From assembly GCF_004217615.1 (NCBI RefSeq), contig NZ_SHLD01000001.1:248001-312000 (forward strand): DNA of 64,000 bases, in the 5' to 3' direction. The notes beneath the pieces were generated by a model. It worked only from the letters and a program-made list of their open reading frames with translations. It searched no databases and was not told the DNA's origin. Positions 42,834 to 51,336 of the stretch are shown piece after piece. The translations under genes were made by a program, and so were the position numbers. The DNA comes from Micromonospora kangleipakensis. GTDB lineage: Bacteria; Actinomycetota; Actinomycetes; Mycobacteriales; Micromonosporaceae. Numbering within the stretch: position 1 is the stretch's first letter; each line of letters opens with the position of its first letter.

Positions 42834-42971
42834 ATTCCCCGCAATTCCTGCAGGGCCCGTCACCGGGTATTCGGATGGGCCGTCACGGTGGCGGATGATC
42901 TTCGCAAATCGGTCAGACGAACCGCTCTGACCAGCTACAAGCCGATAGCCGACGCAAGGCAAGCAAAGTAC

Positions 42972-43481
42972 TCAGAGAGCCGGCAGGGCCGAATCCAGAC
43001 ACATTTCCGCGCGCACCTTGCCGGCATCCTCCCGCAATCGCGCGCCGCATTTCCGCAACACCGATATCGCACCGGCGTTGTCCGGCGTCGTCTCGGCGAC
43101 GACGGTGCGCATGCCGGCCGCGGCGGCCGCGTTCAGCAGCTCGCGCAGCGCCGCCGCGCCGAGCCCCTGCCCCCGGGCCGACCGCCCCAGCCACATCCCC
43201 GTCTCCACGGTGCCGGGCTGATCACAGCGGGTCATCCGGACCATCCCCACCACCTCGCCGGCGGCCAGGATGGCGTACATCCGGGTGCGGGTGGGGCCGT
43301 CCAGGCCCGCGAAGCTGGCTCGGTGGAAGTCGCGGAACGCCTCCCGGCGGGCGAGCGACCAGCCGGCCGGGGCGTCCACCGGGGGCATCACGTCCTCGGG
43401 CTCCGCCTCGGCGGCCGCTACGGAGAGCAACGGCTCCAGGTTCTGCTCGTCCACCGGCTCAAGCCGTACCGCACCCGCCAC
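42972..43481 (-). CDS. GNAT N-acetyltransferase
   Basis: 169 residues from GTG 43481; an upstream in-frame start at 43589 would add 36 residues that look non-coding (Arg/Gly-rich). GNAT features: VRLEPVDEQNLEPLLSVAAAE at the start, TGMWLGRSARGQGLGAAALREL as the acetyl-CoA loop, and TTPDNAGAISVLRKCGARL at the end, as in RimJ/RimL-type enzymes. FRDFHRASFAGLDGPTR in the middle is a substrate-side loop. Substrate unknown. Convergent or shared intergenic space with the gas vesicle operon start (288 bases) carries no other gene. Confidence 0.8.
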   Translation of the reverse strand: MAGAVRLEPVDEQNLEPLLSVAAAEAEPEDVMPPVDAPAGWSLARREAFRDFHRASFAGLDGPTRTRMYAILAAGEVVGMVRMTRCDQPGTVETGMWLGRSARGQGLGAAALRELLNAAAAAGMRTVVAETTPDNAGAISVLRKCGARLREDAGKVRAEMCLDSALPAL

Positions 43482-43611
43482 GTGCCGCAGTCTGCCGCCC
43501 GCACCGGCCCGAGTCCAGCCCTTCGGGCGGGGACTGCCGGTCCGGCGGAAGGTACCGGCCGGTCGGACCGCCTCCGTGTCCTGCCTCACGCTCAGTTGTC
43601 ACGCGCCCGCG

Positions 43612-44514
43612 TCAGTCCGCCGGGTCGAACTCGCAGAACACCACCGAAGCGTCGTCGGTCCGCTTGTGCCGGCGCAGCCGGTCCGGGTGGTCGCGCTCGG
43701 CGGCCCGGACCCGCGCGATCAAGCCCTCCGGCCCCTCGGCGGCGGTCACGTCCAGCAACCCCGCCCAGTCGAAGAGGCCGAACTGCTCGACCGCGCAGGA
43801 CGCCCCGTCGCTGAGCAGCGCCGCCCGGCGCAACGCCCCGGGTCCGCGCAGCGGCAGCGTCCCGGTCACCGCGTGGTACGCGGCGTCCGGGTCGGCGGCG
43901 GCCGCCCAGTAGCCGTGCGTCCGGTTCATCCGCTCCCGCTGCACCATGACCGCCTGCCGGAACCGGGTCAGCGGATCGACCTCGCCGCCGGGCAGGTCGG
44001 CGGCGGTGCGGCGCAGCTCCGCCATCGCGGTGTCCAGCCGCTCGTCGGAGACGACGCTCACCTCGGCGCCGGCGTCCAGCACCAGCGGGCTGTCGCAGAG
44101 CACCAGGTAGTCCACCTGGTCGCCGCCCTCGCGGAGCAGGCACACGGTGGCGGACGGCGTGCCCGGGTGGCCGAGGTCGCAGTCGCCGCCGTGGTCGGCG
44201 CGGACCGCCAGGATGGCCGCCGCGAGGTTGCTCATCAGGGTCGCCGCCGGGCGGGCCGCGAGCGCCAGACCGATCCGGGCGGCCAGGTGCCGGACGTACC
44301 AGGCGGGCCCGTGCACGCACCCGGTGTCGAAGCCCTCCGGCACGGTCGCCCCGTCGAGCACCCCGACCAGCGGGCCGAGGCGGAAGACCACGTCCTCGTT
44401 CTCCAGCCGGCCCGGCGCGGCGGCGGAGGCGGAACGTACCCGCATCATCGGCGCCACCCCGACCGGCCGCGCCGGCCGGCTCCCGATCGGGTACCGGCGG
44501 TCTGGTGCCCCCAT
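43612..44514 (-). CDS. PP2C-family serine/threonine phosphatase-like protein
   Basis: 300 residues from ATG 44514. Conserved PP2C acidic positions appear as RLENEDVVF, VGVLDGATV, LLSDGAS and TDDASVVFCEFD, giving the Asp residues for the two metal ions. The fold is complete, but LCDSPLVLDAG replaces a typical GDSR motif. Soluble; possibly dephosphorylates targets of Ser/Thr kinases. No kinase neighbour. Located upstream of the GNAT gene on the same strand. Confidence 0.82.
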   Translation of the reverse strand: MGAPDRRYPIGSRPARPVGVAPMMRVRSASAAAPGRLENEDVVFRLGPLVGVLDGATVPEGFDTGCVHGPAWYVRHLAARIGLALAARPAATLMSNLAAAILAVRADHGGDCDLGHPGTPSATVCLLREGGDQVDYLVLCDSPLVLDAGAEVSVVSDERLDTAMAELRRTAADLPGGEVDPLTRFRQAVMVQRERMNRTHGYWAAAADPDAAYHAVTGTLPLRGPGALRRAALLSDGASCAVEQFGLFDWAGLLDVTAAEGPEGLIARVRAAERDHPDRLRRHKRTDDASVVFCEFDPAD

Positions 44515-44648
44515 CCGTTCGCTCCCTCCGTCGCCGCCCGCCTACCCGGCTCGGCCGGGGCCATGCGGGCAACCACCGACCCCCTGGAGTGGGCGCCGAC
44601 CTTCTTCGCCGTCGGCAACGGGCTGCGCACGTACGAGAAGTGAACCGG

Positions 44649-45092
44649 TCAGCGACGCCGGTTGCGCGCGCGTGAGGAGCGAAGCCGGCGCAGCCGGCCG
44701 ATCAGCACCGGCTCGGCGGCCAGCGCGGCCGGATGGTCGAGCAGCGCATTGAGCAGCTGGTAGTAGCGGGTCGCGGAGAGCCCGAAGGTGTCCCGGATGG
44801 CCTGCTCCTTGGCCCCGGCGTGCTTCCACCACTGCTGCTCGAAGGCGAGGATCCGCCGTTCCCGCTCGGTGAGCCCGTCCGCCGGCCCGGCCTCCGCCGC
44901 CGGTCCGTCGGCGGGGACGTCCTCGGCCGACCCGACCCGATCCGCGGGCTCCGTCGCCGCTGCCGGATCGGCCTCGACGGCGGGGGCGGAACGCGGTGGG
45001 GGGACCACCCCGCCGCCCTGCCGACGCTCGACGTCGACGCGCCCGGACGGCTCGGGCCGGTCGGTGGCGGCCGCGGAGGCGTCGGCGGACAT
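44649..45092 (-). CDS. DUF3263 domain protein
   Basis: 147 residues from ATG 45092. The first ~75 residues are low-complexity (Ala, Pro, Glu). The DUF3263 domain follows: LTERERRILAFEQQWWKHAGAKEQAIRDTFGLSATRYYQLLN, then LLDHPAALAAEPVLIGRLRRLR. It is a small helix-turn-helix-like domain restricted to actinobacteria; DNA binding is suspected. Normal DUF3263 proteins are shorter, so the N-terminal extension is unusual. No operon neighbours. Confidence 0.88.
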   Translation of the reverse strand: MSADASAAATDRPEPSGRVDVERRQGGGVVPPPRSAPAVEADPAAATEPADRVGSAEDVPADGPAAEAGPADGLTERERRILAFEQQWWKHAGAKEQAIRDTFGLSATRYYQLLNALLDHPAALAAEPVLIGRLRRLRSSRARNRRR

Positions 45093-45202
45093 GGCGCTCC
45101 TCGGGAGGGCGGGGGCCGGCGCGGTGGCACCGACCGGGGGGACCCCAGCCTAACCAGGGTCCGCCCCGGTCGCATCGGACGCGGTGTCCGCGGCGGTCAC
45201 CG

Positions 45203-46216
45203 TCAGGAGATGTCCCGGCGCCGCATCGCCCAGAAGGCGGCCACCAGCACCAGCGCCCCGCCCAGGCCGAGCACCAGCGCGGAGTCCTGCCAGGTGATCA
45301 GCATCTCCTTCGGATTGCACTGCCCCTGGGCGAACTCGCAGGACCGGTAGTCGATCAGCTTCCACTGCTTCTGGAACCACGCCAGGGCGTAGGTGGAGAG
45401 GACGTAGCGGTCCCCGAAGCGCACCCCCGCCATCGTGACGGCGATCCGGATGCCGACCTCGCTGATCACGCCGACGCCGACCGCGGCGCCGAGCGCCATC
45501 GCGGTGTGCCGGCCGAGCGAGGCGAGCGCGAAGGCCACCGCCCCCACCGCCAGCACCAGGGCCAGCGCCCGGACGCCGCTGATCGCCGTGGACTGCCAGA
45601 CCCCGGAGGTCACCTTCGCGGCGCTGCCCCGGTAGGTGCCGATCAGCCAGAAGGCCAGCGTCCAGAGTGCCCCGAGCACGAGGGTCACCCCGAGCAGCGC
45701 GGTCAGCACGGCGGCCAGCTTGGCGCCGAGCACGGCGAGCCGTTTCGGGCGCCAGAGCAGCAGGTTCATCATCCCGCCGGTGCTCCACTCGGCCCCGACG
45801 AACGACGCCCCGACCAGGAACGCGAAGAGCGCGACCGCGCCCGCGAAGACGGCGATGAAGGTGGCGAACTCGCCGCGGAAGTCGAACTGGTACGGCAGGT
45901 TCCACTTCGGATCGAACATCTCCGGCTGCGGCTGCCACTGCCGGCCGCAGTCGGGGCCGTACCGGTCCTCGGTCTTCTCGCCGCGCGCGGTGGCGGCGTC
46001 GCACTCGGCGACCGACCGCTCCCAGTCCTTCACCGCCTGCCGGTAGTCGGTGTCGGACTTCGCCTGCGCCTGCGCGACCACGGCCGGGGAGAGCTTGTGG
46101 CTGGAGAAGCTGAAGGCGGTGGCGATGCCGGCCAGCCCGAGGACGAGCAGGACCAGCAGCAGCCGGGTGAGCCGGCGCTTGGCCAGCCGGCGCAGCTCGG
46201 TGACGTACAGGCTCAT
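45203..46216 (-). CDS. ABC-2 type transporter permease
   Basis: 337 residues from ATG 46216, sharing ATGA with the ATPase gene's stop. A cytoplasmic start (LYVTELRRLAKRRLTR), TM1 LLLVLLVLGLAGIATAFSF, then a ~90-residue hydrophilic extracytoplasmic loop, then about five more helices, ending in FWAMRRRDIS. The large loop with two Cys (SVAECDAATARGEK, YGPDC) and a second pair near SCEFAQGQCN is distinctive of the actinobacterial ABC-2 class. Works with the adjacent ATPase; substrate unknown. Confidence 0.88.
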   Translation of the reverse strand: MSLYVTELRRLAKRRLTRLLLVLLVLGLAGIATAFSFSSHKLSPAVVAQAQAKSDTDYRQAVKDWERSVAECDAATARGEKTEDRYGPDCGRQWQPQPEMFDPKWNLPYQFDFRGEFATFIAVFAGAVALFAFLVGASFVGAEWSTGGMMNLLLWRPKRLAVLGAKLAAVLTALLGVTLVLGALWTLAFWLIGTYRGSAAKVTSGVWQSTAISGVRALALVLAVGAVAFALASLGRHTAMALGAAVGVGVISEVGIRIAVTMAGVRFGDRYVLSTYALAWFQKQWKLIDYRSCEFAQGQCNPKEMLITWQDSALVLGLGGALVLVAAFWAMRRRDIS

Positions 46217-47220
46217 GCGCCCCAACCTCCCCCGGTGCCGCCGGCCCCCGGCTCACCGACCTTCGTGGACTGGTCGACCTGCCGGTGCTGGCCGGGTACC
46301 GGCGCGGTGGCGGTCAGTTCGAGGAAGACGCTCTCCAGGTCGACGGCGACCGGGGCCAGCTCGCTGACGTACAGGCCCTGCTCGGCGAGGAGGCGGCTGA
46401 CCGTGGCCGGCTTGTCGACGCCGGCGAGCATCAGGTGGTCGGGCTCGGCGGCGACCCGCACCCCGGCCCGGGTGAGCACGTCGGCGGCCCGCGGCAGGTC
46501 GGTGACCGCCTCCAGGCGGACCCGGACCGCGCCCTGCGAGTGCTCCGCGAGCACCTGCTCGACCGGACCGAAGGCGACCCGGCGGCCCAGCGAGATGATG
46601 GTGACCGAGTCGCAGATGAGCTGGATCTCGCCGAGAATGTGGCTGGAGAGCACCACGGTCATGCCGGCGGCGGCGAGGTCCCGCATCAGGGTGCGCATCT
46701 CGCGGATGCCGCCTGGGTCGAGGCCGTTTGCGGGCTCGTCGAGGATCAGCAGCTTCGGGTTCTTGAGCAGCGCGGAGGCGACCGCCAGCCGCTGCTTCAT
46801 GCCGAGCGAGTAGGTCTTCACCCGCTCGCCGGCCCGGTCGCGGAGCCCGACCAGCTCCAGCACCTCGTCGACCCGCTGCCGGGGCAGCTGCCCCGCACCG
46901 GCGAGCAGCCCGAGGGTGTCCCGCGCGGAGAAGTGCGGGAAGAACTGCGGGCTCTCCACGATCGCCCCGATCTGGCCGGCGACGACCGGCAGCGCCTGCG
47001 GCACCTCGTGGCCGAGGATCGCCATCCGGCCGCCGTTCGGCCGGATCAGGCCGAGCAGTGTCCGCAGCGTGGTGGTCTTGCCGGAGCCGTTGGGGCCGAG
47101 GAAGCCGTGCACCTGGCCCGCCTCGACCCGCATGTCGAAGCCGTCGAGCGCGTGCCGTACCCCGCGTCGACGACTCCGATACGTCTTGCGGAGACCTGCT
47201 ATCTCCAGGACAGCCGACAA
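46213..47220 (-). CDS. ABC transporter ATP-binding protein
   Basis: 335 residues from TTG 47220, chosen because GGGGGAGG lies five to six bases before it; an ATG at 47298 would add 26 residues with no SD and overlap possible operators. Complete NBD: LGPNGSGKTTTLR (K48), Q-loop VESPQFFPHFSARD, signature YSLGMKQRLAVAS, Walker B LLILDEPANGLDPGG, SSHILGEIQLICD. C-terminal accessory domain about 225-335. Coupled to the permease through ATGA overlap. The DeoR gene lies upstream on the same strand, separated by 99 bases. Confidence 0.9.
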   Translation of the reverse strand: MSAVLEIAGLRKTYRSRRRGVRHALDGFDMRVEAGQVHGFLGPNGSGKTTTLRTLLGLIRPNGGRMAILGHEVPQALPVVAGQIGAIVESPQFFPHFSARDTLGLLAGAGQLPRQRVDEVLELVGLRDRAGERVKTYSLGMKQRLAVASALLKNPKLLILDEPANGLDPGGIREMRTLMRDLAAAGMTVVLSSHILGEIQLICDSVTIISLGRRVAFGPVEQVLAEHSQGAVRVRLEAVTDLPRAADVLTRAGVRVAAEPDHLMLAGVDKPATVSRLLAEQGLYVSELAPVAVDLESVFLELTATAPVPGQHRQVDQSTKVGEPGAGGTGGGWGA

Positions 47221-47258
47221 GCTGACCTCCCCCGATGAGTAATGGTGACAGCGGACAC

Positions 47259-47295
47259 CATACGCGGTATGCAGCGGGAGACAGTACCGGGTATG
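47259..47295. promoter_or_regulatory. Two similar short palindromes upstream of the ABC ATPase gene
   Basis: CATACGCGGTATG (47259-47271), a perfect dyad CATAC-GCG-GTATG, and AGTACCGGGTATG (47283-47295), a related imperfect one, 24 bases apart centre to centre. They sit between the DeoR gene and the ABC operon and could be an operator pair or part of its promoter. Regulator unknown. Confidence 0.4.
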
Positions 47296-47319
47296 CATCG
47301 GGGTTTCCCCGATTTCGCC

Positions 47320-48105
47320 TCAGGCGCAGATGACGTGCACGCCCGCGTCGCGGAAGGCCTGCACCACGGCCGGCGCGGCGCCGGAGTCGGTGACCAGCGT
47401 CTCCACCCGGTCCACCGAGCAGATCCGGGCGAACGCGTGACCGCCCAACTTGGACGAGTCCGCGATGATCACCACCCGCTTGGCCCGGGCCACCATCAGG
47501 TTGTTCATCGCCGCCTCGCCCTCGTGGTGGGCGGCGGCGCCGAGCTGCGGGTCGATCGCGTCCACGCCGAGCAGGGCGACGTCCAGGGTCACCTCGCGCA
47601 GCAGCGCCCCGCCCAGCGGGCCGACCAGCTCGAACGACTTGGGCCGGACCACGCCGCCGGCCACCACCACCTTCATCCGCGAGCGGACCAGCAGCTCGTT
47701 GGCGATGTTCAGGGCGTTGGTGACCACGGTGAGCTGGGCGCCCTCCGCGTTGGTGTTCAGATCCGGCCGGACGGCCAGGGCCCGGGCCACCTCGGTGCTG
47801 GTGGTGCCGCCGTTGAGGCCGACCACGGTCCCGGGGGTCACCAGCGCCGCGGCGGCCGCCCCGATCCGCTGCTTCTCGGCCGAGTGCTTGGCGGTCTTGT
47901 AGCGCAGCGGCAGGTCGTAGGAGACGCCGTTGGCCACCGCGCCGCCCCGGGTCCGGGTGATCATCTGCTGCTGGGCGAGCTGGTCGAAGTCACGCCGGAT
48001 GGTCGCCTGGGAGACGTCCAGGCGCTCGGCTGCCTCCTCGACGCTGACCCGACCGGTGTCGGTCAGCATCTCGAGCAGCGCGTTCCATCGGGCGTAGCGG
48101 TCCAC
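47320..48105 (-). CDS. DeoR-family transcriptional regulator
   Basis: 261 residues from GTG 48105. N-terminal winged HTH: RWNALLEMLTDTGRVSVEEAAERLDVSQATIRRDFDQL, then RTRGGAVANG. C-terminal sensor domain with VVGLNGGTTSTEVARAL, VVTNALNIANELL, and LLGVDAIDPQLGAAAHHEGEAAMN, the DeoR sugar-phosphate (isomerase-like) fold. Such proteins repress sugar and amino-sugar operons and respond to phosphosugars. It is divergent from the SIS-ROK-nagA operon, its obvious candidate target, with GlcNAc- or GlcN-type phosphosugars as likely effectors. Confidence 0.93.
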   Translation of the reverse strand: MDRYARWNALLEMLTDTGRVSVEEAAERLDVSQATIRRDFDQLAQQQMITRTRGGAVANGVSYDLPLRYKTAKHSAEKQRIGAAAAALVTPGTVVGLNGGTTSTEVARALAVRPDLNTNAEGAQLTVVTNALNIANELLVRSRMKVVVAGGVVRPKSFELVGPLGGALLREVTLDVALLGVDAIDPQLGAAAHHEGEAAMNNLMVARAKRVVIIADSSKLGGHAFARICSVDRVETLVTDSGAAPAVVQAFRDAGVHVICA

Positions 48106-48160
48106 CGCGGGGGCCTCCAGAGACTCTGCACGGACGGTGATTGATTGCGTGCACAGTAGT

Positions 48161-48280
48161 GCGCGAAACTACCGGTACGCAAAACCTTGAGCTGCGCGAT
48201 CTGGGAGCTGGTTGCCACGGCCACCCGGGCTCGCGCAGAATAACGCGCGAAAGACGGCCATAATGAGCCGTATTGCGCAA
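48161..48280. promoter_or_regulatory. Divergent regulatory region with repeated GCGCGAAA and a TTGCGCAA palindrome
   Basis: GCGCGAAA occurs at 48161-48168 and 48245-48252 in direct orientation, 84 bases apart (eight helical turns). TTGCGCAA (48273-48280) is a perfect palindrome just upstream of the SIS gene's leader. They are candidate DeoR sites by position only. Confidence 0.4.
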
Positions 48281-48304
48281 CGGTCTCCCCTGCGAGGAGT
48301 TGTC

Positions 48305-49234
48305 ATGGCGTACGTGCACGCGGAGATCGCGAGCCAGCCCGACTGCTGGCGGGAGGCGGCGCAGCTCGCCCCGACCGTCGCCGACCGCCTGCCGCGCCCC
48401 GGCGAGCGGGTCGCCGTCGTGGGCTGCGGCACGTCGTGGTTCATGGCGATGGCGTACGCCGGGCTGCGCGAGCACGCCGGACAGGGCGAGACCGACGCCT
48501 TTCAGGCCTCCGAGTTCCCCGCCGGCCGCCGCTACGACCGGCTCATCGCGATCACCCGCTCCGGCACCACCACCGAGGTGCTGGAGCTGCTGGCCGCGCT
48601 GCGCGGCCAGGTGCCCACCACGGTGCTCGTCGGCGACCCCGGCTCCCCGGCGGTCGCGCTGGCCGACGCGGCGGTGACCATGCCCTTCGCCGACGAGCGG
48701 TCGGTGGTCCAGACCCGCTTCGCCACCACCGCCCTGGCGCTGCTCCGCGCCCACCTCGGCGACGACCTGGGCCGGCTGGTCGCCGACGCCGAGGTGGCCG
48801 TCCGGGCCCCGCTGCCGATCGACCCGGCCGGGATCGAGCAGGTCACCTTCCTCGGTCGCGGCTGGACGGTCGGGCTGGCCCAGGAGGCCGCGCTGAAGTG
48901 CCGCGAGGCGGCCACCTTCTGGGCCGAGGCGTACCCGGCGATGGACTACCGGCACGGCCCGATCTCGGTGGCCGCGCCGGGCCGGCTGGTCTGGGCGTTC
49001 GGCGGGATCCCCGACGGGCTGCCCGAGGACGTCGCCGCCACCGGGGCCACGTTCGTGCACAGCCGCACCCACGGCTGCCGCACCGTGCTGACCAGCTGGG
49101 CGGCCGGGCGTACCCCGGTCGACCCGATGGCCGACCTGATCCTCGCCCAGCGGCTCGCCGTCGCGCTCGCCACCAGCCGCGGCCTCGACCCCGACGCGCC
49201 CCGCCACCTGACCCGCTCCGTGGTCCTGGCGTGA
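48305..49234 (+). CDS. SIS-domain sugar isomerase/deaminase (AgaS/NagB-II-like)
   Basis: 309 residues from ATG 48305 (GAGGAG upstream). Double SIS fold: VGCGTSWFMAMAYAG and ITRSGTTTEVLELLAAL in the first domain; FLGRGWTVGLAQEAALKCREAA and AMDYRHGPISVAAPG in the second, corresponding to the isomerase half of GlmS and to AgaS or GlmD proteins. With NagA and a ROK kinase in the same operon it is most likely glucosamine-6-phosphate deaminase or a related aldose-ketose isomerase acting on the product of NagA. Confidence 0.88.
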   Translation: MAYVHAEIASQPDCWREAAQLAPTVADRLPRPGERVAVVGCGTSWFMAMAYAGLREHAGQGETDAFQASEFPAGRRYDRLIAITRSGTTTEVLELLAALRGQVPTTVLVGDPGSPAVALADAAVTMPFADERSVVQTRFATTALALLRAHLGDDLGRLVADAEVAVRAPLPIDPAGIEQVTFLGRGWTVGLAQEAALKCREAATFWAEAYPAMDYRHGPISVAAPGRLVWAFGGIPDGLPEDVAATGATFVHSRTHGCRTVLTSWAAGRTPVDPMADLILAQRLAVALATSRGLDPDAPRHLTRSVVLA

Positions 49235-50157
49235 CCGCAGTCACCCAGGTCGTCGTCGCGCTGGACGTGGGCGGCACCGGGATGAAGTGCGCCCTGGTCC
49301 GCCCGGACGGCGTGGTGGTGCACGCCGAACGGCACCCCACCGACGCCGGGCGCGGCCCGGACGCCGTGGTCGACACGGTCCTGGCGGTCGCCGAGGGGCT
49401 GGCCGGCAAGGCCCGCGCCGACGGGCTGACGCCGGTGGCCTGCGGCATCGCCGTACCGGGGGTGGTGGACGAGGCTCGCGGGGTGGCGGTCTGGTCGGCC
49501 AACGTGGGCTTCCGGGACGTACCGCTGCGGGAGCTGGCGGAGGCGCGGCTCGGCCTGCCCACGGCCCTCGGCCACGACGTGCGCGCGGGCGGCCTGGCGG
49601 AGGCCCGGCTCGGTGCCGGGCGCGGCGCCGGCCACGTGCTCTTCGTCGCGATCGGCACCGGCATCGCCGCCGCCCACGTGGTCGACGGGTCGGCCGCCGT
49701 CGGCGCGCACGGCGCCGCCGGGGAGATCGGCCACATCCTGGTACGCCCCGACGGCCCGCGCTGCGGCTGCGGTCGCCCCGGCTGCCTGGAGGCGGTGGCG
49801 TCGGCCGCCGCGATCGGCCGCCGGTACGCGGAGCTGGCCGACGCCCCGGCGACCGCCGCCGAGGTGGCGGACCGGGCGGCGGCCGGTGAGCCGCTGGCCG
49901 GTCGGGTCTGGCGCGAGGCCGTCGAGGCGCTCGCCGACGGGCTCGCCACCGGCCAGGCCCTCTTCGACGTGGCGACCATCGTGATCGGCGGCGGGCTGGC
50001 CCAGGCCGGTCCCCGGCTGCTGGACCCGCTGCGCGGGGCGCTGCGCGAGCGGCTGACGTTCCACCGGGAGCCGCGCCTGGTCGCGGCGGCGCTGGGCGAC
50101 GAGGCCGGCTGCCTCGGCGCCGCGCTGCTGGCCCTGGACGCCCGGCCCCGGCCCTGA
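49231..50157 (+). CDS. ROK-family sugar kinase
   Basis: 308 residues from GTG 49231 (overlaps the SIS stop by 4). ASKHA/ROK features: VVALDVGGTGMKCALV phosphate-1 loop, VPGVVDEARG, FVAIGTGIAAAHVVDG with the catalytic Asp region GHDVRAGG, ROK signature HGAAGEIGHILVRPDGPRC and the zinc ligands CGCGRPGCLEA. Likely phosphorylates GlcNAc or another amino sugar to feed NagA. Ends 28 bases before nagA. Confidence 0.92.
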   Translation: MTAVTQVVVALDVGGTGMKCALVRPDGVVVHAERHPTDAGRGPDAVVDTVLAVAEGLAGKARADGLTPVACGIAVPGVVDEARGVAVWSANVGFRDVPLRELAEARLGLPTALGHDVRAGGLAEARLGAGRGAGHVLFVAIGTGIAAAHVVDGSAAVGAHGAAGEIGHILVRPDGPRCGCGRPGCLEAVASAAAIGRRYAELADAPATAAEVADRAAAGEPLAGRVWREAVEALADGLATGQALFDVATIVIGGGLAQAGPRLLDPLRGALRERLTFHREPRLVAAALGDEAGCLGAALLALDARPRP

Positions 50158-50184
50158 CCCCCCGGACTCTGGAGGAGAGAGCTG

Positions 50185-51294
50185 ATGACCCTGCGGGTGA
50201 ACGGCAAGGTGGTGACCCCGACCGGCGTGATCCGGCAGGGCTGCGTGGAGATCGCCGGCGACCGGATCCGGGCGGTCGCCGAGTACCCGTCGGTGCGCGA
50301 CGGGCACTGGATCGTGCCGGGCTTCGTGGACATGCACACCCACGGCGGCGGCGGGCACACCTTCACCACCGGCGACGCCGACTCGGCCCGCGAGGCCGCC
50401 GCGTTCCACCTGCGGCACGGCACCACGACCCTGCTGGCCAGCCTGGTCAGTTCCCCCTTCGCGCTGATGCGGGACGCCACCGCCGCCTACCGCCCGCTGG
50501 TCGACGCCGGCGTGCTGGCCGGCATCCACTTCGAGGGGCCGTACCTGTCGGCGGACCGCTGCGGCGCGCAGAACCCGGAGTTCCTCCGCGACCCGTCCAC
50601 CGAGGAGCTGGCCGAGCTGATCGGGGTGGGCGCGGGCGCGGTCCGGATGGTCACCCTGGCCCCGGAGCGGGACGGGGCGCTGGACGCGATCAAGCTGCTC
50701 ACCGCGCACGGCGTGGTCGCCGCCGTCGGCCACACGGACGCCACCTGGGAGCAGACCCGGGCCGCCGTGGCGGCCGGCGCCAGCGTGGGCACCCACCTGT
50801 TCAACGGCATGCGCCCGGTGCACCACCGGGAGCCGGGGCCGGTGGTGGCCCTGCTCGACGCGCCGAACGTGGTCTGCGAGCTGGTCGCCGACGGCGTCCA
50901 CCTGCACGACGGCATGCTCGGCTTCGCCACCTCGGTCGCCGGCCCGGAGCGGGCCGCCCTGATCACCGACGCGATGGCCGCCGCCGGCATGCCCGACGGC
51001 GAGTACGAGCTGGGCGGTCAGCAGGTCACCGTGGCCGACGGGGTGGCCCGGCTGGCCCGGGGCGGCGCGATCGCCGGCAGCACCCTGACCATGGACGCCG
51101 CCCTGCGGCACGCCGTGGCGGCCGGCGTCGCCCTGCCGGACGCCTGCCGGATGGTGGCCACCACCCCGGCCCGGGCCATCGGCCTCGGCGACCGGGTCGG
51201 CGCGCTCCAGCCCGGCCTCCGGGCGGACCTGGTGCTCCTCGACGACGACCTCAACGTGGTACGGGTGATGCGCGCCGGCTCCTGGGTGGACTGA
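50185..51294 (+). CDS. nagA: N-acetylglucosamine-6-phosphate deacetylase
   Basis: 369 residues from ATG 50185 (GGAGGAGAGA upstream). Amidohydrolase: metal HxH in VDMHTHGGGG (H51, H53), EGPYLSADRCGAQNPE (Glu ligand), VGHTDATWEQT, THLFNGMRPVHHREPG and catalytic Asp in LITDAMAAAGM. Product GlcN-6-P goes to the SIS enzyme upstream. Third gene of the SIS-ROK-nagA operon, completing amino-sugar catabolism. Confidence 0.95.
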   Translation: MTLRVNGKVVTPTGVIRQGCVEIAGDRIRAVAEYPSVRDGHWIVPGFVDMHTHGGGGHTFTTGDADSAREAAAFHLRHGTTTLLASLVSSPFALMRDATAAYRPLVDAGVLAGIHFEGPYLSADRCGAQNPEFLRDPSTEELAELIGVGAGAVRMVTLAPERDGALDAIKLLTAHGVVAAVGHTDATWEQTRAAVAAGASVGTHLFNGMRPVHHREPGPVVALLDAPNVVCELVADGVHLHDGMLGFATSVAGPERAALITDAMAAAGMPDGEYELGGQQVTVADGVARLARGGAIAGSTLTMDAALRHAVAAGVALPDACRMVATTPARAIGLGDRVGALQPGLRADLVLLDDDLNVVRVMRAGSWVD

Positions 51295-51304
51295 CCGGGC
51301 GGAG

Positions 51305-51334
51305 CCCGGCTCCGGGGCCGGCGCCGGGGCCGGG
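51305..51334. terminator. GC-rich hairpin between convergent nagA and DUF4032
   Basis: CCCGGC (51305-51310) pairs with GCCGGG (51329-51334), with an inner CCGG/CCGG stem across a small bulge. No clear U-tract. Confidence 0.45.
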
Positions 51335-51336
51335 TG

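Noticed and set aside
44563..44643. 26-codon ORF (MRATTDPLEWAPTFFAVGNG...) upstream of the PP2C gene
   Set aside because: Reasonable composition but no Shine-Dalgarno, no homology recognised and it lies in the divergent upstream region; may be chance.
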